Translations under genes and position numbers: made by a program | The notes under the pieces: generated by a model | What the model was told of the DNA's origin: nothing | The model's input: only the letters and a program-made list of their open reading frames with translations | The model's database searches: none | Source of the DNA: Methylocystis sp. ATCC 49242 | GTDB lineage: Bacteria; Pseudomonadota; Alphaproteobacteria; Rhizobiales; Beijerinckiaceae | Assembly: GCF_000188155.2 (NCBI RefSeq) | Contig: NZ_KE124774.1 | Coordinates: forward strand, 2,052,356 to 2,116,355 | Length of the DNA stretch: 64,000 nucleotides | Direction of reading: 5' to 3' | Part shown: positions 37,012 to 46,505 of the stretch, one piece after another | Position numbering within the stretch: position 1 is the first letter of the stretch | How the letters are laid out: the number at the start of each line of letters is the position of its first letter

Positions 37012-37095
37012 GCGACGGTCCGCGCGCGTGGAGGGGCGATGACATCCCCTCGGACAAGTCCCGAACCCTCCAGCGACGATTACCCGAGGACCGGG

Positions 37096-37653
37096 CTAGC
37101 CGGACGATTTGCCAAGCGCAACCGGCGGACTGCTGGCGTTGATCATGATCTGGCTGGCGGCTTTGTCGCCGATGATCGTTACAACCTGCCAGGCCCTGGG
37201 GCCGAGCGAAGCGAGAAGCTCTCTCGCGTCGTAAACGACATCCCGCGTCGCACATTCGAAGGTCAGCACGACGAGAACGCCCTCTTCATTTGACGGGTCC
37301 TCCCCAGCTTTCTCGACTTTGCTCTGACAGGCTGCTCCTTCCACACTCTGCATCTTTATTTTTCTCGCGACGAATCTCCCTATCTCGAGTTCGAGGAGTC
37401 CCGGGCCCGAAAGGTCGATTCTGCCCAAGCCAGATAATTGCCTTCGGAACATCTCTTCGAAATCAGTCGCCAGGATACTGACTTCCACAGTATAGTTTCT
37501 ATTGTTTTCGAAAATTTTGGCTGCGGATATATCCGGCTGGATGTATGTGTTCGGCACGGCAGCGCCGGCTATGCCGACGTTGACAGCGCTAATTGCGACA
37601 GCGCATTTCAGACCCAAAGACCAAGAACGTAAAGACATTCGATTGCTTTTCAT
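37096..37653 (-). CDS. Stand-alone paralogue of the HupE ectodomain
   Basis: About 185 residues from ATG 37653 (37638 is an alternative). A signal peptide LGLKCAVAISAVNVGIAGAA is followed by a domain that aligns with the periplasmic part of the neighbouring HupE-like protein: YTVEVSILATDFEEMF against YRVDVGFLGTDIERMF, IDLSGPGLLELEIGRFVARKI against IDLTEPGVIEAMIGKFIQKRV (outline), and LASLGPRAWQVVTI against LKAQGPRAKHLVSI. It stops before any membrane segment. It faces the HupE gene convergently, as if arising by duplication of the ectodomain. Probably a soluble periplasmic partner or metal carrier. Confidence 0.75.
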   Translation of the reverse strand: MKSNRMSLRSWSLGLKCAVAISAVNVGIAGAAVPNTYIQPDISAAKIFENNRNYTVEVSILATDFEEMFRRQLSGLGRIDLSGPGLLELEIGRFVARKIKMQSVEGAACQSKVEKAGEDPSNEEGVLVVLTFECATRDVVYDARELLASLGPRAWQVVTIIGDKAASQIMINASSPPVALGKSSG

Positions 37654-37740
37654 CTGTGCGCAGGATCGCAAGCGACCGAATGCGGAGGCGCGCAAGAAAG
37701 CCCCGTTTTCCTTTGTTGCGGCCGTCTCCATTCTATCCAT

Positions 37741-38426
37741 TAGATTCGCCCTTCGTTACATCCTCAGTTCATGAAGGCCGAGCTAGAATAAGATAATTTT
37801 TTAGCTTCTGCATACCCCGTCTGTTCACATTCGCAGCAGGCGCAGACCAAGGCCGGAATGACTATGGACGCAAAACTGATCTGCAAGGAGAATCAGCGCA
37901 TCACGGCCCGCCGCCTTCAGCGCTAAACTTTCATCTGGATTTTCAACGCTCGACAGCCACCAAATCAGCGCTGCGCCACAAGGGGGTATGACAGGCTGCG
38001 AAGTCGTCGAAATATGAACGTTTTCCTATTACAAAGTTCCTGCCCGCGCCATTTTCAACATCGTAGGCCATTGTTTTTTCTCAACCCGACGCTCCACCAT
38101 TATTCGCGCTAAACCGTTTCGGCGTGAACACGCAAGATATAGGAAATTTTAAAAATCCGACGTCAGCATTTCATATGTTGGCCCCTTCTCTTCTCCGCGC
38201 GGTCTACCCGGAACAAGGCGTCGCCAAAATGAGTGGATTGCAGTTTCCACTTTGAAACGGCGGCAAATTTCCAGAGGCGCCGTACAGATTGTCGGGCGCC
38301 GCTGGCAAGAAGTATGTCGGAAAAGATGACCAGTCGATTCATGGATGAAAGTCGACCGCTCCCTTACCAGGAGCCTAAATCTTGTCGTGACATGGTCTTT
38401 TTTGCCAACACCGCCCGACGTCACGT
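37741..38426. repeat. Gene-poor stretch holding copy B of the dispersed repeat
   Basis: No gene. From about 37935 to 38175 the order TTTTCAACGCTCGACAGCCACC, CCTATTACAAA, ATTATTCGCGCTAAA, CACGCAAGATATA and GACGTCAGCAT parallels copy A at 4718-4975. In this copy the terminal hairpin is degraded (GACGTCAGCATTTCATATGTTGGCC in outline) and lacks the T-run. Confidence 0.55.
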
Positions 38427-40148
38427 TCAGCTATTGTATTTCCTTTCGCCCGCAACCCAGGTTTCGCTGATTTTAATTTCACCAAGCTTTTCGGGCTGCG
38501 TCTTGTAAGGATCGCTCTCCAGAATGACGAGGTCCGCTTCCTTGCCCTTTTCAAGTGAGCCTATCCGGTCGCCAAGGCCTATTTGATGCGCGGCGTTTAT
38601 AGTGACCGCCCGAAGCGCCTGATCTAGCGAGACGGCCTGATCCGGACCGATAGTCGAACCGTCTATCGCACAGCGGCGCGTGATCGCGGTGCTTACAAGC
38701 GCGAGCGATCCCGGCGGCGAACATGGCGAGTCCGTGTGCAAGGTGAACGGAAGGTCGGCTTTGACGCATTCACCAGCCGGATCTGTAAACGCAGTCCGCT
38801 CCGGGCCAAAGATTTGGTCCCGATATGCAGCGCCGTAAAGTCGGACATGATTCATGAGGAAGCTCGGTTGTACATTGAGCTTCTTCATGCGCTGGATCTG
38901 GTCGGGTCGCGCCATCGTCGAATGTTCGATACGGTTGACGCCGTCCGACATTGACGCGCCATAAGCAGCCTCAATGGCGTCAAGAGCAATGTCGATTGCA
39001 TAGTCGCCATTGCAGTGAATCAGCACCGGCAATCCGGCCGCCTTGACCTCGGCCACCATTTGCTTCAGCGTTCTGGCGTCGAAGTTCGGCGCGCCTTTCT
39101 CTTGCGTTCCCAAATAGGGCAACGTCTGTGCGCCGGTCTCTGTCTGGTTCGACCCATCGCCGACAATCTTTATGCCGTACAGGGAGAACAGCGAGTTTGG
39201 CAGTTGCGTGGCTTTGGGCCCAAACCCAAGATCGCGATACGGTTCAATCCCCTTCATATCTTCATACATCAGGCTCGCACTGGTGCGGCAAGCGGCGCGC
39301 GAGGAAAATTTTGCAAAGGGAGCAATCCATTCAGAGCGAAGGGTGCCGGGTTCGTGCACCGTTGTATTGCCGACGGCCGCAACGGAGCGCAGATAATCCC
39401 CCATTGCTTTCGCAGCGAGTTGGGGAGTGATCTTCGGAAAAGCAAGTAGCGCAAATTTTTTCAGCGCGCTCTCTTCGTACACAAGCCCGTTCAGTTGTCC
39501 CTTCTCGTCGCGACCGAAATGCCCTCCACCCGGTAGAACGCCTATATCCTCCGGAATGTTCGCGACTTTCAACGCCATACTGTTGACGCACGCGTCATGT
39601 CCATTTGTATACCAGACAAAAATCGGATGGCTGGTCGACACTCCATCCAGCTCCTCGCGTGAGAGGTCGCCGCCCTGCAGGAGATTATCGAAATTGGAGC
39701 AACTGATCCATTGACCGGGCGGCGTGCGCATTGCGATTGCACGCAATTCTGCGAGCAATTTCCCGCGCGTGGAAAATTTCGTGTAGCCAACGTCATTGAG
39801 AAGCTCGAAAATTAGGGAGGCGAGGACCGTATGGTGGTGGGGGTCGATGAAACCCGGCATCATGACGCGTCCATCGAGATCCACAATTTTCGTGTTTCTC
39901 GATTTGAGGCCCATTACGGAGCTTTCGGAGCCGAGCGCCAGAATCTTGCCGTTTGCAATTGCGAGCGCCTTCACTGAAGCGGATCCGGGAACCGGAATGA
40001 TCTTCCCGCCCTTGAAGATGACATCGGCTTCCGTTTCCGCCGCCGTGGCAGAACGGCCGCTTGAGACAGCGGCGGCCGCGGTAGCTGCAGCGACCGAATA
40101 CGCCATGAAATTACGCCGAGACGGGCGGATTGAGGCGCCGCCAAACAT
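38427..40148 (-). CDS. Tat-exported amidohydrolase (YtcJ/amidohydrolase-3 type)
   Basis: 573 residues from ATG 40148 (the longer frame to 40214 lacks a good start). The Tat-like signal is PSRRNFMAYSVAAATAAAAV. The metal-dependent TIM-barrel hydrolase has MMPGFIDPHHHTVL (metal His pair), VLIHCNGDYAIDIAL (His), NRIEHSTMARPDQI (His) and LHTDSPCSPPG (Asp), ending KGKEADLVILESDPYK. YtcJ-like enzymes hydrolyse N-acyl or cyclic amides; the substrate is unknown. Export is predicted, so it acts in the periplasm. It stands alone. Confidence 0.9.
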   Translation of the reverse strand: MFGGASIRPSRRNFMAYSVAAATAAAAVSSGRSATAAETEADVIFKGGKIIPVPGSASVKALAIANGKILALGSESSVMGLKSRNTKIVDLDGRVMMPGFIDPHHHTVLASLIFELLNDVGYTKFSTRGKLLAELRAIAMRTPPGQWISCSNFDNLLQGGDLSREELDGVSTSHPIFVWYTNGHDACVNSMALKVANIPEDIGVLPGGGHFGRDEKGQLNGLVYEESALKKFALLAFPKITPQLAAKAMGDYLRSVAAVGNTTVHEPGTLRSEWIAPFAKFSSRAACRTSASLMYEDMKGIEPYRDLGFGPKATQLPNSLFSLYGIKIVGDGSNQTETGAQTLPYLGTQEKGAPNFDARTLKQMVAEVKAAGLPVLIHCNGDYAIDIALDAIEAAYGASMSDGVNRIEHSTMARPDQIQRMKKLNVQPSFLMNHVRLYGAAYRDQIFGPERTAFTDPAGECVKADLPFTLHTDSPCSPPGSLALVSTAITRRCAIDGSTIGPDQAVSLDQALRAVTINAAHQIGLGDRIGSLEKGKEADLVILESDPYKTQPEKLGEIKISETWVAGERKYNS

Positions 40149-40214
40149 TCGATCGCCGCCACTTTGATGGAGATCGCTATCGAAAACGAGAGGGCTGAAA
40201 CAACCACGGCACAT

Positions 40215-40860
40215 GAGAGGGTCTCCGGGAAGGGAAAACTACCCAAGAGTGTAATCTCAATTTTGTCGGCGGAAAACCGCTTGTTTTAGGCGACCCTTCG
40301 AAAACTTCCTGTCCTGCTAAAAGGCATGAGCAAAAAACGCGGGAGGCGCGCGACGATGGCGACTACCCGACCCTTATTTGTCGTCAATTAACATCGTCAA
40401 AGGAGGTCAGCGCTAACGCCGACCAGGCGAGCATCGAAAGCCGGAAAACTGAGCTTCCCTTGCGGAGCCGATTTCAGTTTCTGACAATTCAACTCACGCT
40501 ATTCGCTCGATCGGCAGCCGACGTCGCTATGCAGACGTCAATTGGACTATATTGCAGGCAAAGGCTGGATCTGCAGCATATCGGTAATTATTTCAAGCGT
40601 ATGTCTTGGCTATTTTTCAATGCAATCGCCAACGTTTCGAGCGAAGCCGCCCGAATTTCATTGCGCGATGCCGTTCCTTGATCTGGCCATATAGAGAATC
40701 CCCTATTGTCTTCCTTCACACGCGCCGCTTCCGGGCGGAACAGTCGCGAGACATTGTCGGGCGTCATTGGTTCATATGACAAGCGAGCGGCAACGCCGGC
40801 GCTGGTCGCTGGTCGGAACGATCGACGCCGGCGCGCTCACAGAAATTAGTTGAAACTAAA
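40215..40860. other. Gene-poor stretch
   Basis: A 64-codon minus frame (40588-40782, TTG start, MTPDNVSRLFRPEAARVKE) is the only candidate; it has no clear ribosome binding site and no recognised family, so it is not called as a gene. Nothing else is seen. Confidence 0.4.
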
Positions 40861-41370
40861 TCAGAAATTCAGACTTCCCTTTTCGATCCAACCGCTGACA
40901 TTTTGGCCGACGGCATGCACCTGCGCCCATCTGCCGTCCTCCCCGATTACGTCGACCGAAGATCCGAAGACGGCTCTATCCAGAATTTTCGCATTTGCTC
41001 TCGGCGCCTCCCGAATTGCGGCATTGTTCCCGGAGACGAGCGCCGCGCGGTGTTTTATCGGCGCCTTATTTTCTGTAAAGGCTATGCCAGATTCTGCGGT
41101 CTTGTGCCCGGCGACGCGCTTTTGCTTTTCGGCAGGTCTGTATAGTGTCGCATGGCGCTCTTTCGTCGAGGTCAGAGCCGAAACGGCGCCGAACACAACC
41201 GCTGTGGCGACGAGGCACTTCAAAACCAAGGCAACATATTTTCCCCTATCTCCACCAAGGAATGCCGGCGCCCAAATTCTTGGCGCCGCCCCGACCGAGG
41301 TTTGCGATCGGCGTTGCTTCCTTGCGGGCTTCCTGTCGATACGCGTGGGGTTGGTCGTGATGGCCGCCAT
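40861..41370 (-). CDS. Membrane-anchored bacterial SH3 domain protein
   Basis: 169 residues from ATG 41370 (41400 possible). A basic N-terminus (RIDRKPARKQRR) is cytoplasmic, one membrane segment follows (YVALVLKCLVATAVVFGAVSAL), and the C-terminal ~60 residues form a bacterial SH3 repeat: AALVSGNNAAIREAPRANAKILDR (outline), GSSVDVIGEDGRWAQVHAVGQNVSGWI (outline). Such domains bind peptidoglycan or proteins in the periplasm. No operon partner is evident. Confidence 0.8.
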   Translation of the reverse strand: MAAITTNPTRIDRKPARKQRRSQTSVGAAPRIWAPAFLGGDRGKYVALVLKCLVATAVVFGAVSALTSTKERHATLYRPAEKQKRVAGHKTAESGIAFTENKAPIKHRAALVSGNNAAIREAPRANAKILDRAVFGSSVDVIGEDGRWAQVHAVGQNVSGWIEKGSLNF

Positions 41371-41581
41371 GAGAAATCCTCGAACGCTTCGAGCGACCAT
41401 AGAGCGATAAGGGATTTAATGGATCGTTGACATCGGCTGACCGGACGCGTCGCTTCCTATTGGCCGGTCCGCCGGGCAGCGCGCGCGACCGCACCGGCCG
41501 ATCCCGGCCGCTCCAGATTTCACCTAGTCGATTTCGAGCGCCTTGCTTTGCGAGCCGTCGACATTGATCGCCGCAAAACAT

Positions 41582-41935
41582 TCAGAAATTGATCACCCTG
41601 GCGTCAGGTTGTTTGGCGGCCGAATGGAAGTCGCTCATGCCGCCAAGCTTCACACGCTTGTCCAGTTTCGCCGCATCCAGTCCTCGGGCTTCGAGGCAGG
41701 GCTTGCAGACGAGGACCGACGCCTCGGCATGACCGACGACGTCCTCATATTTGTTGGGCGGCCCGACCGGCACGAGCCTGACTGCCGCTCCGTCGACGGC
41801 CGTAAAAACGGAGTCGGCGAACAACATCAGCGTCACCTTGCCCCCTTCCTGAAGCGCCGTCGCTGCGAAGATAAAGGGCAGCATGGCCCTGGTCGGATCC
41901 GTTGGCCCATAGGTGGCGGAAATCACAAAATGCAT
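41582..41935 (-). CDS. DsrE-family protein
   Basis: 117 residues. MHFVISATYGPTDPTRAMLPFIFAATALQEGGKVTLMLFADSV (outline) is the Rossmann-like DsrE/DsrF start; VCKPCLEARGL carries two Cys that may carry persulfide, and the protein ends ARVINF. Family members relay sulfur or are peroxiredoxin-like and often sit near metal or methyl-oxidation genes. Function here is unknown. Confidence 0.8.
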   Translation of the reverse strand: MHFVISATYGPTDPTRAMLPFIFAATALQEGGKVTLMLFADSVFTAVDGAAVRLVPVGPPNKYEDVVGHAEASVLVCKPCLEARGLDAAKLDKRVKLGGMSDFHSAAKQPDARVINF

Positions 41936-42044
41936 CGCTTCCCTCCAATCTTTTCCGTATCCTCTTCATAATATCATCAATAGCCGAGGAGTGCGCGCAA
42001 GGCGCGGCGAGAACGGAGCGCCGGTTTCGGCCGTTCGGGCAAGC

Positions 42045-42395
42045 TTATGGTGCAGGGTCGCGATATGACGACGGCGGCGAAAACGAAGCAATTATATACT
42101 CGCTCGGAAAAACATTGTCCTGCCCTGGCAGATAATCGAACGCCGTTTTCGGCAGACCCGAGATTCTGCCGGCATGGACCGCTGGATGGTGGAGCGCGGA
42201 ATACGCCGAGTCGAGTATCCACGCGGCGATTGCCGGCCAAGGGCCGGAAACGAACCATCGTGAAACGAATCGAAAACCCGATATTTTGGTAATAGAAAGC
42301 GAACGCACAAAAATCGCGTCGGCTCCAAATTGGTATACATTCTCCGGACAATGGATTTCGTTGACAGTCAGAAGCACAAATCCATCACTGATCAT
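42045..42395 (-). CDS. Doubtful hypothetical protein
   Basis: 116 codons, with RFVSRWFVSGPWPAIAAWILDSAYSAL as a possible amphipathic or membrane-associated stretch and a C-terminus FPSEYIIASFSPPSSYRDPAP (outline) that looks protein-like. No ribosome binding site or family is evident, and there are competing open frames on both strands. The rest of 41936-42496 holds nothing recognised. Confidence 0.3.
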   Translation of the reverse strand: MISDGFVLLTVNEIHCPENVYQFGADAIFVRSLSITKISGFRFVSRWFVSGPWPAIAAWILDSAYSALHHPAVHAGRISGLPKTAFDYLPGQDNVFPSEYIIASFSPPSSYRDPAP

Positions 42396-42496
42396 GGGGT
42401 ATGCATTTCTCTATTTTCGATTCACGAGAGCATCTAGGCAGGTGCAATAAGTTATGCGATTGTTTATTTATCTCATCTCGTTACTCAGGAGAAAAT

Positions 42497-42712
42497 ATGA
42501 AGAAAATTCTCACGGCCATCGCGGCACTGGTCCTCCTCGCGGCGACCTCGATCCCCGCTGACGCCTGGGTCAGAGGGCCGGGTGTTGGCGTTGGTCGTCC
42601 GGGGGCCCGCGGTTTTGGCGGCGTCGGCGGCCCGGGGCGGGTTGGAGTTGGGCCGGGGTTGCCCGGTCGCCCGACGCCCTACCGTCCCTATGTCGGCCGC
42701 GTTTATCGTTGA
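42497..42712 (+). CDS. Small secreted glycine-rich protein
   Basis: 71 residues from ATG 42497, with AGGAG 8 bases upstream. A clear signal peptide KKILTAIAALVLLAATSIPADA is followed by a Gly/Pro/Arg/Val-rich mature peptide (PGVGVGRPGARGFGGVGG and later GLPGRPTPYRPYVGRVYR). No Cys. Small Gly-rich secreted proteins like this are common in Hyphomicrobiales and are of unknown role, perhaps envelope-associated. Confidence 0.75.
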   Translation: MKKILTAIAALVLLAATSIPADAWVRGPGVGVGRPGARGFGGVGGPGRVGVGPGLPGRPTPYRPYVGRVYR

Positions 42713-43116
42713 GCCGAAGGCGGGCAATCTATGGCCGCCTTCAGTTTGCTGGCGGCCATGGGTCATGCACTTGGCCTGTTTTGGCAGACGGTTCGCGACA
42801 TGGACGCAGAGCCTGCAAATTTCGGTAGAAGCTAGTTTCTAAATATCCGGCGCCGGAGGCTCCGGTCGCTGATTTAATCTGGCTGATTGAAGCGTTGATG
42901 GCGTGCATGCGACATGGCGCCATCAACATTGGATCAAAATGACGCATGGTCATCGAGACGCGATCATTGCATGACTTGGCAATCGGCGTCTCCTATGGGG
43001 TTTCTCCCCATAGGTCACTGCTCTTCTGGTTTACAGCGCCGATTTGGGGCAAAATCTCTCATTGGCGCTTTCGTCGTCGCGACGTCGCCGAAAGCGAGGA
43101 TGAACCGAGGTCGACC
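42713..43116. other. 404-bp stretch without a supported gene
   Basis: An open frame continues upstream of the TPR gene start (to 42946) but reads as unconserved sequence. Nothing else is seen. Confidence 0.4.
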
Positions 43117-44304
43117 ATGGAATGGCGAGGGACGGACTCAATGCGCCCTGCGTTGCGCATCGACGGACTTTCTCTCAAATGGCTTGCTATTCTGCTTGCG
43201 GCTGCCGGACCGACCGCATCCGCCTCTGGTCAAGACGGCTGGCGAGAATGGGACGCCGGCGATGTCACATTTCTATCGCCGCCGAGGTTGCGCGCGCCTG
43301 GCGTCGACCGGCAAACGCCTGCGCAAGTAGACCGAAATGGGCCCGACTGGAATTTTACGATTACCGATAACCCCAACCGCCCGGATCGCGGCGCGACATT
43401 GACCTTCGTTTGGTCTCGCGACGTGACGGAGGAGCCGACAGGCGACGAAGTGATGTCGGATGCGCGCATGCGCTTGGGCGGGCGGGACGCCAGAAAAATC
43501 ACGTGGCGCACGCCCTCGATGGGTTGGCGCGGCTACGATGTCATCATCGATGGCGGTGCGAAGGACGGCACGCGATTCAGGTTCACTTGCCACGCCCCCG
43601 AATTTCGATGGCGCGAGACGCGCAGCCTTTGTGATCGCGTCGCTGAAACGATCCGTTTCCCGAACGAAACCGCGCAGGTTGCCAAGCCGTCGGACGAAGC
43701 TTCTCCGCAGCAGCAGCTCGAGATCGCGCGCGAACGCCTTGCGCTGTTCTTGAAGAATCAGGCGGTCGCCGAATGGCAGGGCGCTTATGAGGCGGCGAAA
43801 AAGGCTGTCGCCATGGAGCCGAGGAGTTCGGAGAATTGGCGGATTTACGGCTACGCCAATTCCCTCGCTCCGGCGGATCGGGAGAAATATGCTTCGCAGG
43901 CCGAGTCCGCGTATCGCAGATCGATCGAACTGGACGCGCGCAACACTCAGGCCCGGTTCCTCCTTGCGAGCCTCCTCATCTCCAGAGATTCGCTCGCGCC
44001 CGCCATCGAACAGATCGAAACGGCGCTCGACGTGAAGCCCGAGCTTGCAACCCGCAAGGTCGTCGAAGATCTTACGCATCTATACCAAAAGACTGGAGAG
44101 AGGGATCGCGGCGTCTCTTTTTATAGCGGCTTCGTCGTCCGCCATCCCGAAGCGCGGGCGGCCGCCCTGGGACAGGCTATCCTGTTGAAAGATACAGGCA
44201 AGCGCGCCGAAGCCCTGCTGGCGCTGCAAAAACTCGCGACTGATCCGAGCGCGGCGCCGGATGAAACGGCGCAGGCGCGCGCGCTTTTGAACTCGTGGCT
44301 CTGA
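43117..44304 (+). CDS. Secreted TPR-repeat protein
   Basis: 395 residues from ATG 43117 (ATG 43141 is equally possible). Signal peptide LSLKWLAILLAAAGPTASASG. The N-terminal ~130 residues form a beta-rich domain (WREWDAGDVTFLSPP, TLTFVWSRDVTEEP), then TPR helices from ~residue 210: AEWQGAYEAAKKAVAMEPRSSENW (outline), AESAYRRSIELDARNTQARFLLASLL (outline). It should act as a periplasmic scaffold. It is 12 bases before the next secreted protein gene, so probably its operon partner. Confidence 0.75.
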   Translation: MEWRGTDSMRPALRIDGLSLKWLAILLAAAGPTASASGQDGWREWDAGDVTFLSPPRLRAPGVDRQTPAQVDRNGPDWNFTITDNPNRPDRGATLTFVWSRDVTEEPTGDEVMSDARMRLGGRDARKITWRTPSMGWRGYDVIIDGGAKDGTRFRFTCHAPEFRWRETRSLCDRVAETIRFPNETAQVAKPSDEASPQQQLEIARERLALFLKNQAVAEWQGAYEAAKKAVAMEPRSSENWRIYGYANSLAPADREKYASQAESAYRRSIELDARNTQARFLLASLLISRDSLAPAIEQIETALDVKPELATRKVVEDLTHLYQKTGERDRGVSFYSGFVVRHPEARAAALGQAILLKDTGKRAEALLALQKLATDPSAAPDETAQARALLNSWL

Positions 44305-44316
44305 CGAGGCAAGATC

Positions 44317-46455
44317 ATGAAAACACCTGTTGTCAGCGCCGCCCTTCCTGAGGGCGCGTCGCGCACGAAATGCGAACCCCGTCCTCGCGCCGCGCTTTGC
44401 GCGAGCGCCACATGGTTGCTCGCGATCATCACTTTTGCCGGAGCCGGAACCATTGTGTCTTCGCCGACGCAGGCCCAAGGTTCTTTAATAGATCGCACAT
44501 TGGATTGGGCGTCGGGCAAAACAGCCGGCATCGAAAATAGAGAGCGCATCCTGACCGTGCTCACCTACCAGCGCGTCATCAGCGTTCGCAATGGGCGGAT
44601 CGAAGTCAACGATGAGAAGGCGCTGAAAGACTATTACCAAAAGCTGCGCACTCACAATGTGCTCAGGAACATGCCGCCCTTCAATGACGACCCATACGAT
44701 GAAAAGGCGGGTCAGTTTTGGCGAAACTTCTTCGACGAGAAGGATCACTCAGGCGATCCGACTCTCCCGCGGATCGCAGATCCCTTCGCCAATCCGAAGC
44801 TTGCGACCGCGATTCACAATGAGTTGAGGGAAGCGACAAGTCCCGATGACAGCATAAAATACGCCGAAACGGCGAACGAATTGAAAATGCGCGGCATCGA
44901 CGTGATGAACCAGCAGTTGCGCAAAGGCGTGGCGATTGGCGCGGAAGCGATGATCCAGTCGCTCAACGCCATCACCGGCGGCGCCTCAGGTCAAACGGTG
45001 AAATGGGTCGAAGCCGCGGCCGAAGCCGGCCAGAAGGCGAGTGAAAATCCCGCCGCCGCCGTTCAGAACACGATCAACTCAAAAGTCGACGACGCGATAC
45101 GCGACATCTTCGGCGATAAGGTCAAGGCGGCCATAGGCGCGGACAATTACAAAAAGATCATGGATGGCTACAAAAAATATGGCGACGAGCAACAGCGCCT
45201 GAAAGCCTTCATGGACGACATGTACGCTAAGACGGGCGACGAGCGTTACAAGACCGCCTCGGGTCTTCTCGACAAGGCCTCCACCGACGAGATCAAGAAG
45301 AAACTCGGCGAAAAATCGAAGGAACTGGTCGAGGCCGCAAAAGGCAAATTGGTCGGCGCCGACAAGGATAAGGAGCCAAAGACCGAGAAAGAAAAAGAGG
45401 CGAAAGAAGGGAAAGAGACGGAAAAGCAGCCCGGCAAAGATAAGACAGCCGACAAGAGCAAACCGTCAACGGCGACGAAAGCCGACGACGAAGCGCGGAA
45501 GGACAGTCGAGACGGGTCCAAAACGCCCGACGCCGGCAAGACGGCGCAGACGGGCACGAAATCATGGGCCCAGATGACCAATCAGGAAAAACGTGAAGCG
45601 CTGAAAGCGAACGACCCCGCCGCATGGGAGGCTTTCGGCAAGCTAGTCGTCAGCGACCCATCGCAGGCGACGGCGATCCTCGATTCGAAGAAAGGCGACG
45701 GAACGTCCGGCGCGAACAGCGATGATCCGACGGGCGGGGACGCTGAAAAGGCCGAGATCGGTCAGGCGATCGCCGATGCGGGCGCAGCGGATATCCGCAA
45801 GCCCCCTGCAACGACCTCGGACGCCAAGCCGGCGACGGCGCCGGAGGTCAAGAACGACGATCAGGCCGATGAAGAGCATCCGATCGCGCCGCCGGCCGAG
45901 ACGGCGCCGCCGCAGACTTCCGCTGCGCCCGCAACAGCCGGGACAACCGAGGTCGAAGGCGGATGGCTGCAAGACAAGAATGGAAAGACGAAGGTCGTCT
46001 ATATCTACGATGCGAAAGGCAATCGCATTGGTGGTTATTACGTTCACTATGACAAGGATGGTCGCGAAATCGGTCGTGACCCATTCAAGGAAAGTGGTGG
46101 CGAAACGCAGCAACAGCCGGGCGCCGTGTTGGATGGCCGGTATCAGGGACGGATAACTGGAAAGTCCTCTGGCACGATCACCCTCACCGTCTCGGGCTCC
46201 AACGTCTCCGGCACGATCAAGGGCGTCTATTCGGGCGATTCATTCACCGCGCGTTTCTCCGGCGCGCTTAATTCCGATGGCTCCTTCGACGCCGCCGCGC
46301 AGGGCGTGTTATACGGAGACTGGGGTGACAGGGTTACGCCCTACCGTGTCAGCGGCCACGTGAAAGGCCGCGTCGACGGTCGCAGGGGCGCGGGCTCGTG
46401 GTCCGGCAAGAACCAGTGGGGCAGCGACCAGGGCGCGTGGCAGGCGTCAAAATGA
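44317..46455 (+). CDS. Large secreted, charged hypothetical protein
   Basis: 712 residues from ATG 44317. A long N-region signal peptide ends near PTQAQG (residue ~54). Order: a helical region to ~340; a Lys/Glu-rich low-complexity stretch (~345-430, EKEKEAKEGKETEKQ); Pro/Ala linker; YIYDAKGNRIGGYYVHYDKDG (outline), an RHS-like motif; and a C-terminal beta domain ~610-705 with DGRYQGRITGKSSGTITLTV (outline), GTIKGVYSGDSF. No enzyme is recognised. The 12-base spacing from the TPR gene suggests a secreted pair. Confidence 0.65.
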   Translation: MKTPVVSAALPEGASRTKCEPRPRAALCASATWLLAIITFAGAGTIVSSPTQAQGSLIDRTLDWASGKTAGIENRERILTVLTYQRVISVRNGRIEVNDEKALKDYYQKLRTHNVLRNMPPFNDDPYDEKAGQFWRNFFDEKDHSGDPTLPRIADPFANPKLATAIHNELREATSPDDSIKYAETANELKMRGIDVMNQQLRKGVAIGAEAMIQSLNAITGGASGQTVKWVEAAAEAGQKASENPAAAVQNTINSKVDDAIRDIFGDKVKAAIGADNYKKIMDGYKKYGDEQQRLKAFMDDMYAKTGDERYKTASGLLDKASTDEIKKKLGEKSKELVEAAKGKLVGADKDKEPKTEKEKEAKEGKETEKQPGKDKTADKSKPSTATKADDEARKDSRDGSKTPDAGKTAQTGTKSWAQMTNQEKREALKANDPAAWEAFGKLVVSDPSQATAILDSKKGDGTSGANSDDPTGGDAEKAEIGQAIADAGAADIRKPPATTSDAKPATAPEVKNDDQADEEHPIAPPAETAPPQTSAAPATAGTTEVEGGWLQDKNGKTKVVYIYDAKGNRIGGYYVHYDKDGREIGRDPFKESGGETQQQPGAVLDGRYQGRITGKSSGTITLTVSGSNVSGTIKGVYSGDSFTARFSGALNSDGSFDAAAQGVLYGDWGDRVTPYRVSGHVKGRVDGRRGAGSWSGKNQWGSDQGAWQASK

Positions 46456-46505
46456 TCGCCGCCCCGCGGGAACAAAAACATCGTCGACGACAGAACGCCG
46501 CCGCC

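Noticed and set aside
36965-37255. Missing membrane half of the HupE ectodomain paralogue in another frame
   Set aside because: The minus-strand frames here are Arg-rich without hydrophobic helices, so the paralogue does not look like a frameshifted full HupE.
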